Positions 25,641 through 34,021 of a stretch of 64,000 nucleotides of DNA are shown here, in pieces. Position numbers and translations under genes: made by a program. How positions within the stretch are numbered: position 1 is the stretch's first letter; every line of letters begins with the position of its first letter. The notes under the pieces were generated by a model, which saw nothing but the letters and a program-made list of their open reading frames with translations, made no database searches and had not been told where the DNA came from. This DNA is from Paenibacillus pabuli (GTDB taxonomy: Bacteria; Bacillota; Bacilli; Paenibacillales; Paenibacillaceae): the NCBI RefSeq assembly GCF_023101145.1, contig NZ_CP073714.1:2542001-2606000 (forward strand), written 5' to 3'.

Positions 25641-27234
25641 TGAAGTATACGCCCTGCAAGCGATGGTGGAAGGGGTAGACTGGAGCCTGGCGGGTATTGA
25701 TCAGGTGTTCAGTGCCAATGATGCGGAAGAGGCAAGAATGCTGATGAAAACCCAGCGCATTGATATTATGATCTGTGATATTGAAATGCCGGGTGAAACG
25801 GGACTGGATCTGCAGAGCTGGGTATTAAAGCATGATCCCGGCATGATGACGATATTTCTTACAGGTCATGCCCTTTTCGATTATGCGCAAACGGCAATCA
25901 AGCTGAACAGCTTTGATTATGTGCTGAAGCCTGCTCCCGCAGACCAGCTGCTCAAGGTTGTGACCCAGGCAATGGACAAAATTAAGGATGGGGAGCAGCG
26001 TACCCGAACCAATGAAGTATATGAGACCGTGTATAAACGCTGGCAGACACATAAACCGCTGTTGACCGAGCGTTTCTGGAAAGACGCCATCTCGCAGCGT
26101 GTAACGTTAACCCAGCAAAAGCTTCAGGAGCTGGCCGAGGTGTACGGAGCCGAGATTGATCCAAAGGCGCGCGTGCTGCCGATTGTCATATCCGTTGAAG
26201 AATGGGTGCGGGACTTTGACCTGCGTGATGAGGAGGTGCTGGAATATGCACTCCGCAATGCAGCCAAGGAAATGCTCCTTGGTGACAAACCTGGGGAAGT
26301 GTTTCAGGACCACAGCGGATTGAATATTGTGCTAGCATACGAACAGGATGGTATCGTACCAACGGCGAGTGAAGTGGAACAGGGATGTCAGAGTTACATC
26401 CAGGAGTGCGGTACCTATTTTTATTGCCGATTATCCTGTTACGTTGGAGTTCCGGTTGCTGTTACTGATTTACAGGGAATGCTAAATGAACTGATGGACA
26501 TGGAGCGTCGCAATATCAACGAGCTTGAAGGCGTCTTCATCTATGATGAGGAGGGCCGGGATACGGAGGATCGCTTTTTGCCCATACCGTGGTTTTCCGA
26601 GCTGTCCATCCTGTTCGAAACGGGGAAAATTGACGACCTGCGCGAGCGTGTGGATGAAATCTTTGAATTGCTGTCTGCCCAGGAGCGTTTGTCTCCCGAA
26701 ATTCTGCACTTGTATTATCACGCGATGCTGCATGTAATCTACCCGCTGCTTCATCAGAAAAATGTATCCGTACGCAGTCTGTATCCTGGAGAACGGGAGC
26801 CGGAAGAAAACGTTGTGACCCGTTCGTTGCCGCAGCTGAAGCAGTGGACCTCAGACCTGATCAGTCGTGCCATCCCGGTATTGTACCCGGACGATCACAG
26901 TCCGATGACCATTGTGGACCAGTTATGCATTTACATTGAAAATCATATTGGTGAAGAGCTGATGCGGGAAGAACTTGCGTCCTTTGCCGGATTTAATCCG
27001 GCCTATCTATCCCGCCTGTTCCGCAAAGAAAAGGGCATGTCGCTATCCGAATTCATTCTCCAGCGAAGAGTCGCCAAAGCGAAGACCTTATTGTCCCAGT
27101 CGACCGTGAAGGTGACGGATATCGCAGGCAAGGTTGGGTACTACAATTACTCTCATTTTACGAAAATGTTCAAAAAGTGCACGGGCATTACACCACAGGA
27201 GTTTCGCAAACAGTCCCGGACGGTACAGATTTGA
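25615..27234 (+). CDS. YesN-family response regulator with AraC domain (locus 2)
   Basis: A 539-residue regulator. The ATG at 25615 is chosen since AGAAGGGAGA lies just before it and the product then begins with the receiver motif NLLIVDDE; an in-frame ATG at 25522 would add 31 residues from within the kinase gene. The phospho-acceptor is Asp55 in MICDIEMPG and the conserved Lys is in FDYVLKPA. The AraC-type double helix-turn-helix occupies the last 100 residues (GFNPAYLSRLFRKEKG to GYYNYSHFTKMFKKCTG). It ends at a terminator, so the transporter genes downstream probably have a separate promoter that this protein activates. Confidence 0.92.
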   Translation: MRNLLIVDDEVYALQAMVEGVDWSLAGIDQVFSANDAEEARMLMKTQRIDIMICDIEMPGETGLDLQSWVLKHDPGMMTIFLTGHALFDYAQTAIKLNSFDYVLKPAPADQLLKVVTQAMDKIKDGEQRTRTNEVYETVYKRWQTHKPLLTERFWKDAISQRVTLTQQKLQELAEVYGAEIDPKARVLPIVISVEEWVRDFDLRDEEVLEYALRNAAKEMLLGDKPGEVFQDHSGLNIVLAYEQDGIVPTASEVEQGCQSYIQECGTYFYCRLSCYVGVPVAVTDLQGMLNELMDMERRNINELEGVFIYDEEGRDTEDRFLPIPWFSELSILFETGKIDDLRERVDEIFELLSAQERLSPEILHLYYHAMLHVIYPLLHQKNVSVRSLYPGEREPEENVVTRSLPQLKQWTSDLISRAIPVLYPDDHSPMTIVDQLCIYIENHIGEELMREELASFAGFNPAYLSRLFRKEKGMSLSEFILQRRVAKAKTLLSQSTVKVTDIAGKVGYYNYSHFTKMFKKCTGITPQEFRKQSRTVQI

Positions 27235-27262
27235 CGCAGCATGCTGCGTCTTTTGTTTTTTT
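27233..27262 (+). terminator. Intrinsic terminator between regulators and transporter of locus 2
   Basis: GACGCAGC-AT-GCTGCGTC followed by TTTTGTTTTTTTT. The first arm overlaps the stop codon of the response regulator. Confidence 0.88.
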
Positions 27263-27362
27263 GTGCCCCAAAGTCATAATTTGATAAGTGAACAGGTCAC
27301 CACAGCAGATAGTGGACCTGAGCGCCCCGCCGTATACTTGAACCACAGGAGACACAGCGGTG

Positions 27363-27381
27363 TTTCATCCTGAGGATGAAA
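27363..27381 (+). promoter_or_regulatory. Hairpin in the leader of the locus 2 permease
   Basis: TTTCATCC-TGA-GGATGAAA is a perfect 8-bp stem ending 11 bases before the GTGAGGGAG ribosome-binding region. It may protect the mRNA 5' region or tune initiation. A looser stem (AGGT..CCAC / GTGG ACCT) lies at 27294-27319 and a TATACT -10-like box at 27333-27338. Confidence 0.4.
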
Positions 27382-27408
27382 TTCAAGAGGAGTGAGGGAG
27401 AACAAGTT

Positions 27409-28404
27409 ATGAAGACACAACCCCAGGCGGGTAAGGCAGCACGTCTATCAGATCGAAGGGACATACCGGACATACCGGTTCGTAAACGAAAGTCTGTCCT
27501 GTACAATCTAGGTAAATTCAAGGTTTTGTATCTCATGTTTTTGCCAGGTATTTTGTTTCTGCTGGTGAACAACTACATGCCAATGTTCGGTGTTCTGATT
27601 GCATTCAAAAATGTAAACTATGCCGACGGCATTTGGGGCAGTCCGTGGAGCGGCTGGGATAATTTTAAGTATTTGTTCTCCACCAGCGATGCTTGGGAGA
27701 TCACACGCAATACGCTCGCATATAACACCGTATTTATTGCGCTGAATTTATTTGTAGGTGTAGGGCTTGCGATATTGTTAAATGAAGTGAAAAACAAGGC
27801 GATGTCCAAATTGTATCAGTCACTCATGCTGCTTCCGTATTTTCTGTCGATGATTGTAGTCAGTTATCTGGTACTCGCGTTTCTCGGCAAGGATTCGGGC
27901 TTCATGAACTCAACGATTCTTCAACTCTTTGGCGGACAGCCCATTGACTGGTATTCGGAGCCCAAATATTGGCCTTACATTTTGCCGCTGGTGAATACAT
28001 GGAAGAATATCGGTTATTATGCCGTCATTTATCTGGCAGCAGTGGTAGGCATCGATGAGGAATATTATGAAGCGGCCGTGCTGGATGGGGCGAGCAAGTG
28101 GCATCAGATTCGCTTCATTACCGTTCCGTTTCTCGTACCCCTGATCGTGATTATGACATTGCTGCAAATCGGTCGTATCTTCTACGCGGATTTCAGTCTG
28201 TTCTACCAGGTTCCGCTGGAATCGGGTGCATTGTTCCCGGTCACGAACGTTCTGGATACGTATGTGTACCGAACCTTCCTTATTGGGGGAGATATCGGGA
28301 TGTCCTCGGCAGCTGGGCTGTACCAGGCTGTGGTCGGATTTGTGCTTGTTCTCGTATCCAATACGATCGTAAGGAGAATGGACAAAGATAATGCATTATT
28401 TTGA
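27409..28404 (+). CDS. Sugar ABC transporter permease, LplB type (locus 2)
   Basis: A 331-residue permease with six predicted helices, of the LplB-like class found with YesM/YesN systems. The ATG at 27409 is chosen because GAGGGAG lies 8 bases upstream; an earlier in-frame ATG at 27376 has no RBS. The product has a basic N-terminal tail of about 35 residues before the first helix. The EAA loop is EEYYEAAVLDGASKWHQIRF. It forms half of the channel with the following permease. Confidence 0.9.
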   Translation: MKTQPQAGKAARLSDRRDIPDIPVRKRKSVLYNLGKFKVLYLMFLPGILFLLVNNYMPMFGVLIAFKNVNYADGIWGSPWSGWDNFKYLFSTSDAWEITRNTLAYNTVFIALNLFVGVGLAILLNEVKNKAMSKLYQSLMLLPYFLSMIVVSYLVLAFLGKDSGFMNSTILQLFGGQPIDWYSEPKYWPYILPLVNTWKNIGYYAVIYLAAVVGIDEEYYEAAVLDGASKWHQIRFITVPFLVPLIVIMTLLQIGRIFYADFSLFYQVPLESGALFPVTNVLDTYVYRTFLIGGDIGMSSAAGLYQAVVGFVLVLVSNTIVRRMDKDNALF

Positions 28405-28421
28405 GAGGAGGCAAGCCAGCT

Positions 28422-29330
28422 GTGAAATCACGTGATCCATTAGCCGTATCGAAGCGTTCAGCGTCGATCATTCACGCCATGTTTATATTCTATGCCATTG
28501 CTTGCATCGTGCCGATCCTGCTTGTCTTCGCAATCTCATTCTCGGACGAGACGACGGTCATTGCAAACGGGTATAAGCTGATTCCGGAGAAATTTAGCCT
28601 GACGGCCTATGAGTTTCTGTTCAAGGACATGGATCAGATCATCCATTCCTATGGCATTTCCATTATCGTAACCGTGATCGGTACGATCACAAGTGTAGCG
28701 CTGACAGCATTGTACGCGTACCCGCTTTCCCGGAGAGATTTGCCGTATCGTGGGTGGTTCGCCTTTTTCATCTTTTTCACCATGCTGTTCAATGGCGGTC
28801 TGGTCCCTTGGTATCTCGTCTACGTGAACGTACTGGATTTGAAAAACTCGATTCTGGCACTGATCATGCCGCTGCTGCTGTCACCGTTCTTCGTGCTGGT
28901 CATGCGTACGTTTTTCGCTAACTCCATTCCGGTATCGATTCTTGAATCGGCACGGATTGATGGAGCAGGTGAACTGAGAACGTTTACACGTATCGTGCTT
29001 CCGCTCTCCCTTCCGGTGATGGCGACCGTTGCACTGTTCAGCACATTGAATTACTGGAACGACTGGTATCTCAGCATGATTTTTATTTCTGATAACCGGA
29101 CGATCAGCCTTCAGTACCTTATGTACCGGACGCTGCTCGATATTCAATATTTAACATCCAACTCCAATGTCTCTTCACAGATTTCGTCACAAGGCGGATT
29201 GCTGAATCTGCCGAACAAAACACTGCAAATGGCGATGGCTGTTGTCGGTATTGGTCCAATCGTACTGGCATATCCATTCTTCCAGCGGTATTTCATCAAA
29301 GGCCTAACAGTAGGCGCAGTGAAGGGGTAA
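28422..29330 (+). CDS. Sugar ABC transporter permease, LplC type (locus 2)
   Basis: A 302-residue permease of the CUT1/LplC group. GTG at 28422 sits 10 bases after AGAGGAGG; the TTG at 28401 precedes that site and is not used. The EAA-like loop is SILESARIDGAGELRTFTRI and the C-terminus is the usual FIKGLTVGAVKG. It follows the first permease by 17 bases. A 179-base gap with possible RNA structure separates it from the binding protein. Confidence 0.9.
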   Translation: MKSRDPLAVSKRSASIIHAMFIFYAIACIVPILLVFAISFSDETTVIANGYKLIPEKFSLTAYEFLFKDMDQIIHSYGISIIVTVIGTITSVALTALYAYPLSRRDLPYRGWFAFFIFFTMLFNGGLVPWYLVYVNVLDLKNSILALIMPLLLSPFFVLVMRTFFANSIPVSILESARIDGAGELRTFTRIVLPLSLPVMATVALFSTLNYWNDWYLSMIFISDNRTISLQYLMYRTLLDIQYLTSNSNVSSQISSQGGLLNLPNKTLQMAMAVVGIGPIVLAYPFFQRYFIKGLTVGAVKG

Positions 29331-29425
29331 CTCCGGCCGGTTAGCGGAGAAGGCAATGGATCATTGAAGATGGACCTGAAGGGGCATATACAAAAAGCAG
29401 CCAGTACAGACCGCCGGAGGGCCGG
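29331..29425 (+). other. GC-rich inverted segments before the locus 2 binding-protein gene
   Basis: CCGGCC (29333-29338) and GCGG (29344-29347) can pair with GGCCGG (29420-29425) and CCGC (29411-29414). The first part can instead fold locally as CTCCG/CGGAG (29331-29335 with 29345-29349). The two folds exclude each other. This is in the gap between permease and binding-protein genes, where processing or attenuation would alter their ratio. Confidence 0.35.
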
Positions 29426-29509
29426 CAAGCGAACGGACTTTGCAGATTGGGGAACATTGGAATTGGGGCAATCGGTTGCAGGGTCCGACATATGACGGGA
29501 GGGGTTCAA

Positions 29510-31045
29510 TTGGTTAGAACGTTTAAGGTATGGCCGCGTTTCACGGCAGCAGTTATGGCGCTGAGCCTGGTGCTGGCAGGATGCTCATCAGACAAAGGCG
29601 GAACAACAACACCGGAAGCACAGGGTGGCGGTGCAGCGGAGACTGGGGGCAAGCCCTATGAAGTGACGTTGTATTATCCGGGGACACCACAGAAAGATGT
29701 AGCTCTGGTCGAAGCCGAGATCAATAAAAAGATGGAGCCCAAGATCGGGGCAACGCTCAAGATTAATGCAATCGACTGGGGCCAGTGGGATAACAAGCTG
29801 AATCTGATGATCTCTTCCGGCGAAAAAGCGGACATCATTTTCACGGCGGCATGGCAAAACTATACGGTCAATGTGGCAAAAGGCGCTTTCTTGCCGCTCA
29901 ATGATCTGCTTGACAAGTATGGGCAGGATATCAAGAAAAATCTTGATCCAGCCTTTCTGGAAGGTTCCCAAGTGGATGGCGTAAACTATGGCGTTCCAAC
30001 CAACAAGGAGTTGGCAGCGACGCGTGGCGTACTTGTACGCAAAGATTTGGCCGACAAATACAAGCTTGATCTGACCGCAGTGAAAACGTGGGCTGACCTG
30101 GAGCCGCTGCTCAAAACGATCAAGGAAAACGAGCCGGGCGTTACCCCGTTCTATATGTCCAATACCAATGGTAACGGGCTGCTGGAAAATCTGGACTGGG
30201 ATTATCTCGGTGATGCATCCGTTCCAGGTGTAATCTCCAAAACAGCGGGTACAACGACGGTACTGAACGAAGTGGAGACCCCTGAGTTCAAAGAAGCCGC
30301 TGAGCTTGCACGCAAATGGTATCAGGCTGGATACATTAACAGTGATGCAGCAACTTCCAATGTATTCCCAAAAGATCAGGCGAAGGCAGGCAAGGCTTTC
30401 CTGTGGACCGATGGCATGAAGCCGGGTAAGGATAAGGAAGAAGAAGGGTACGTTGGATATCCACTGACCCAGATTGAGATGACACAGCCTACGATTACAA
30501 CCGGGGATGCTTCCGGTGCGATGCTGGCGATTTCCCGGTCCTCTGAGCAGCCGGAGAAGGCAATGCAAGTCATTAACCTGCTGCATTCCGACAAAGAAAT
30601 TAACAACCTGCTTAACTTCGGAATTGAAGGCACACATTATGTGAAAAAAGACGGCCAGGACAACATCATTACCCTCCCGGAAGGGGTAGATGCGAACAAT
30701 CGCACATACAATCCGGGTGCACAATGGCAGCTGGGTAACCAGTTCCTGAACTATCTATGGGATAATGAAGATCCACAGAAATGGGAAAAGTTCAAGGAGT
30801 TTAATGCCAAGGGCGTTAAGTCACCTGCACTGGGCTTTACGTTCAACAGTCAATCCGTCAAAAACGAAATTGCTGCGGTCAACAACGTAAACAAGCAGTT
30901 CAAGCCGGGGATGACCTCGGGTGCAGTAGATCCAAACGAGATGATCCCAAAATATCTGGAGAAGCTGAAAGCTGCAGGTATTGATAAAATCATTGCCGCC
31001 AAACAAGAACAGCTCGACGCATTCCTGTCCAAAAATAAAAAATGA
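29510..31045 (+). CDS. Sugar ABC transporter binding lipoprotein, LplA-like (locus 2)
   Basis: A 511-residue extracellular binding protein. TTG at 29510 is chosen: GGGAGGGG lies 5 bases upstream and the product starts with a basic segment, a hydrophobic core and the lipobox LAGC (Cys25). An in-frame ATG at 29492 overlaps that RBS. The mature part begins EVTLYYPGTPQKDV. Proteins of this size class are typical partners of LplB/LplC permeases and often bind complex oligosaccharides. Unlike loci 1 and 3 no hydrolase is linked, so the substrate is unknown. A terminator follows. Confidence 0.88.
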   Translation: MVRTFKVWPRFTAAVMALSLVLAGCSSDKGGTTTPEAQGGGAAETGGKPYEVTLYYPGTPQKDVALVEAEINKKMEPKIGATLKINAIDWGQWDNKLNLMISSGEKADIIFTAAWQNYTVNVAKGAFLPLNDLLDKYGQDIKKNLDPAFLEGSQVDGVNYGVPTNKELAATRGVLVRKDLADKYKLDLTAVKTWADLEPLLKTIKENEPGVTPFYMSNTNGNGLLENLDWDYLGDASVPGVISKTAGTTTVLNEVETPEFKEAAELARKWYQAGYINSDAATSNVFPKDQAKAGKAFLWTDGMKPGKDKEEEGYVGYPLTQIEMTQPTITTGDASGAMLAISRSSEQPEKAMQVINLLHSDKEINNLLNFGIEGTHYVKKDGQDNIITLPEGVDANNRTYNPGAQWQLGNQFLNYLWDNEDPQKWEKFKEFNAKGVKSPALGFTFNSQSVKNEIAAVNNVNKQFKPGMTSGAVDPNEMIPKYLEKLKAAGIDKIIAAKQEQLDAFLSKNKK

Positions 31046-31056
31046 TGTGCAAAGCC

Positions 31057-31094
31057 AAGACGTTTTCGGTTAAAAACCGAAGCGTCTTTTTTTA
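31057..31094 (+). terminator. Intrinsic terminator after locus 2
   Basis: AAGACGTTTTCGGTT pairs with AACCGAAGCGTCTT, with one wobble, followed by seven or more T. Confidence 0.9.
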
Positions 31095-31125
31095 TTTGGA
31101 TCGTAAACCATAATAAGGGAAAATA

Positions 31126-31134
31126 TGATATAAT
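31126..31134 (+). promoter_or_regulatory. Extended -10 promoter for hypothetical membrane protein
   Basis: TGATATAAT is a full extended -10 element, about 27 bases before the GTG start. No -35 consensus is seen. Confidence 0.55.
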
Positions 31135-31160
31135 CAGGTAGCTGATTAGGAGGTGAGCGT

Positions 31161-31859
31161 GTGTCGAGAACCAGACTTGTGTTCTCTGCGATGTTATTGC
31201 TGTTTGGTATCATTTTTACGTTTAAGCATCACCTCGGTTTCTCAGTAGGGGATACGATGTTGTCTGCTATAGGAATGTCGCCTTATACCACATCCTATGT
31301 AAGTGGTGTCCATATTACATTGTTTTTGGGAATGGGTATACTAGTGTGCAGTTACTATCTTACACGTAAAGAAATCATGACATTGTATCCGGTATTGGCA
31401 AAGCGGCTCTGGCTGATCGTTCTTGCGATCGTTCTCAGTTATTCCTACATGACGGATAAATTAATGTATGTAGCCAAATGGGGAGTATCCGGTATCCATG
31501 GAGTTTCCTATGTCCAAAATGGCAGTTCTTGTACCTATGATGTACTGGACAATGGCATCACAAGGGTAAACTGTGACCTGACACTCAAAAATTACACCAG
31601 AGAGCCTGTAGCGGCCGTGCTCTTGCCTGACTTGGCCCGCAGTTACAAGAACCAGGACGATCCGCTCTATGAATCTCTGCAATCTGTCCAGCTGAAGCCT
31701 GTGCATATAGAGATTGAGTCGCATGGAACATTTAAGGGTCAACTGGCATTTTCCGGTTTGGCTGGATCCCCGCTGCAAGTGAAAGGCAAGCTAACCGATA
31801 TTGTGCTGGATGTCGCCGTGGATGGAGAGAACACCGTGTTTGACTACGATATTCCATAA
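31161..31859 (+). CDS. Unrecognised membrane protein with extracellular C-terminal domain
   Basis: A 232-residue protein with no family I can name. GTG at 31161 follows a near-perfect TTAGGAGGTGAGC. Three hydrophobic segments occupy about residues 5-22, 48-66 and 81-101. The last 120 residues look like a beta-sandwich domain, with two cysteines about 18 residues apart (SSCTYDV and RVNCDLTL) that could form a disulfide if the domain is outside. It has its own promoter and terminator and sits between sugar loci 2 and 3, without evident link to either. Confidence 0.75.
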   Translation: MSRTRLVFSAMLLLFGIIFTFKHHLGFSVGDTMLSAIGMSPYTTSYVSGVHITLFLGMGILVCSYYLTRKEIMTLYPVLAKRLWLIVLAIVLSYSYMTDKLMYVAKWGVSGIHGVSYVQNGSSCTYDVLDNGITRVNCDLTLKNYTREPVAAVLLPDLARSYKNQDDPLYESLQSVQLKPVHIEIESHGTFKGQLAFSGLAGSPLQVKGKLTDIVLDVAVDGENTVFDYDIP

Positions 31860-31941
31860 TTTATTGCGTTAGTAAGATAGAATGAATACATAAAATGAGC
31901 ATTGCGAATTAGAAGAAATGAACCTATATATAGTGTTTAGA

Positions 31942-31968
31942 AGAGCTGACGGTTGTCGGCTCTTTTTT
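31942..31968 (+). terminator. Intrinsic terminator after hypothetical membrane protein
   Basis: AGAGCTGAC-GGTT-GTCGGCTCT with one wobble, then TTTTTT. Confidence 0.88.
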
Positions 31969-32186
31969 GCGTGGAAGTTGCAATTAGTGCAGAAAAGTTG
32001 GTTTTGTTACCTTTATGCATGTAGATGGTAACGCTTACGATATATATAGAAGCTCTTTAAAGAGGTTAAGTCAGGAGTAACAGTTGAGCTATGAAGCGGA
32101 TTCGCCCAGAAAAAACAGGTTGTGTTTATCGCTTTCATCGTTAAAATTAGATTCACTGACTAATGAAGGCAAGGTGAGGTAAGAAG
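31969..32186. other. Upstream region of locus 3
   Basis: With the terminator before it, this makes a 327-base gene-free gap. It holds a weak cre-like sequence (32025-32039, two mismatches), an AT-rich TATATATA stretch just after it, and the short palindrome CTCTTTAAAGAG at 32052-32063. No gene or clear promoter is seen. Confidence 0.5.
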
Positions 32187-33932
32187 ATGTCATACCGGAC
32201 GAATCTATTTTCCAAAATGGTCATTTTAATTCTAATTATGCTGGTCCCAGTCGTACTGCTGTACTGGTATTCCAACCATAAAACGACAGCAGTTCTGCGG
32301 GATGAGCTCAATCGCTCCAACAGCAACCAACTGGAATTTTTTCAAAATCAAGTGAATACACACATCGAATTGTTATCCTCGTGGCCAAATCTGCTCATTC
32401 ATGATCCTGATATTGCGAGCTTCCGGCGGATCTACGCCGACAGTAAATATTTCGATCTGGATACGATCAATCTGGTGAAACGTATTCAGAACAAGTTGAG
32501 CATCCAGGAGAGTTCGTCCAACTGGACAACGAAATTGTACCTCTATTCACCGACGCTCGGCAGAGTCGTCTCTGAACGAGATGCCGGCTATTACGATCAG
32601 CAGACACTGCGAGGCAACATGTCGTCCGGGTGGAATGTTCGAAAGGTTCAGGAAGGAGAAGATGAAAAATTCATCTTCAGCTGGATTACCGTATCTCCAT
32701 ACGGCATTAATGATCCCGCAGCCAATGCCCAGACCGTGATTAAGCTTGAATTCGACAGTGACAACATTCGAGATATGTTGGACAAATTCAAGGACGATGG
32801 TCGCCATGATCCCTTTTATTACCGGGAAGAGACGGGGGTTATCTATAACCGAACCTCGGATCGTGCGCTGACAGGCCAACTGATGGACAAGCTGGCCATT
32901 GATAAGCTCAAGGATGTGGATAACCGGACGGTCGTCATCGACGGCAAGCCATACATGGTTAATACGGTAAAGTCCAGCACGACAGGCTGGTATCTGGTTG
33001 ATTATATGCCATTATCAGCTATTCTGAAGCCGATTCACCAGTCCAATATACTATTTTATTCCGCCATGATCTGTCTGCTGTTGATGAGCTTTGCCGTGGC
33101 CTATCTGTTATATGTGCAGGTTCAAGTCCCTGTCAAACAGTTGATTCGTGGATTCCAACGATTGAAGCAGGAGGATTATTCAGTTCGAATTACGCCCAAA
33201 GGACGTAATGAATTCAGTTTTTTGTCCGAACGATTCAACTCCATGGTGGCGCAGATTCAGCAGCTGTTTGAAAATGTGTATCTGGAACAGATTCATGTGC
33301 GTGAAGCCCGACTGAAACAGCTGCAATCGCAGATTAATCCACACTTTTTCTATAATTGCTTCTCATTCATTACGAGTATGGCCAAGCTGAAGCGAGTGGA
33401 TGCAGTGGTTGCCATGTCGCATAATCTGTCCCGATACTATCGGTATACGACGAGGCAGGAGCGTGATGTGGTGCCGCTCACGGAGGAAATTGAATTCGTC
33501 ACCTGTTATTTGGAAATTCAGCAGATGCGTATGGACCGAATACGTTTCAAAATTGACTTGTCCGAAGACATCCTAAGGCAGGAGGTCCCTCCGCTAATCG
33601 TACAACCACTGGTGGAGAATGCGGTAATACATGGGATTGAAGCCGACGCCGAAGCTGGGGAAATACGGGTATCGGGAGAACAGAAAAATGGCATGATGAT
33701 TCTTACCGTAGATGACGACGGGCACGGTATGGATGAGATGGCCCGGCAGATGCTGCTCCACAAACTCACAGGCGGTATGGATCAAGAGATGGGTTGTGGG
33801 TTGTGGAACGTTAATCAGCGTCTTCAGCTCAGGTATGGGGACCAGGCGGGAATTAGCATTACGGAATCACCGCTCGGCGGGCTGCGTGTTACCTTGTCCT
33901 GGCCTGCTGATGAGAAACATCTTCTTGAATAG
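32187..33932 (+). CDS. YesM-family sensor histidine kinase (locus 3)
   Basis: A 581-residue sensor kinase with membrane helices near residues 10-28 and 285-307, an extracellular sensor region between them, a HAMP linker, the phospho-acceptor motif QSQINPHFFYNCFSFITS (His386), the N-box QPLVENAVIHG and the glycine box GCGLWNVNQRLQLRYG. AAGGTGAGGTAAGAAG supplies the ribosome site. Its place directly before a regulator, transporter, galactanase and beta-galactosidase suggests it senses galacto-oligosaccharides. Confidence 0.92.
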   Translation: MSYRTNLFSKMVILILIMLVPVVLLYWYSNHKTTAVLRDELNRSNSNQLEFFQNQVNTHIELLSSWPNLLIHDPDIASFRRIYADSKYFDLDTINLVKRIQNKLSIQESSSNWTTKLYLYSPTLGRVVSERDAGYYDQQTLRGNMSSGWNVRKVQEGEDEKFIFSWITVSPYGINDPAANAQTVIKLEFDSDNIRDMLDKFKDDGRHDPFYYREETGVIYNRTSDRALTGQLMDKLAIDKLKDVDNRTVVIDGKPYMVNTVKSSTTGWYLVDYMPLSAILKPIHQSNILFYSAMICLLLMSFAVAYLLYVQVQVPVKQLIRGFQRLKQEDYSVRITPKGRNEFSFLSERFNSMVAQIQQLFENVYLEQIHVREARLKQLQSQINPHFFYNCFSFITSMAKLKRVDAVVAMSHNLSRYYRYTTRQERDVVPLTEEIEFVTCYLEIQQMRMDRIRFKIDLSEDILRQEVPPLIVQPLVENAVIHGIEADAEAGEIRVSGEQKNGMMILTVDDDGHGMDEMARQMLLHKLTGGMDQEMGCGLWNVNQRLQLRYGDQAGISITESPLGGLRVTLSWPADEKHLLE

Positions 33933-34021
33933 AAAGCTAGAAATAGAGACGTCATATGACCACAGCATGATAACTATACAAAGAATACCTTGCATAACGA
34001 AGCAGATAGGGAGTGACTGTC

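Noticed and set aside
29588..30724. Long minus-strand reading frame of 378 codons opposite the locus 2 binding-protein gene
   Set aside because: It mirrors a clear lipoprotein gene, has no RBS, and its product is rich in Cys, His and Arg as expected of an antisense shadow. Similar shadows at 4995-5720, 15115-15801 and 34994-35704 were dropped for the same reason.
32025..32039. cre site upstream of locus 3 kinase (ATGGTAACGCTTACG)
   Set aside because: Two mismatches to the consensus including the closing base; reported only within the intergenic description.
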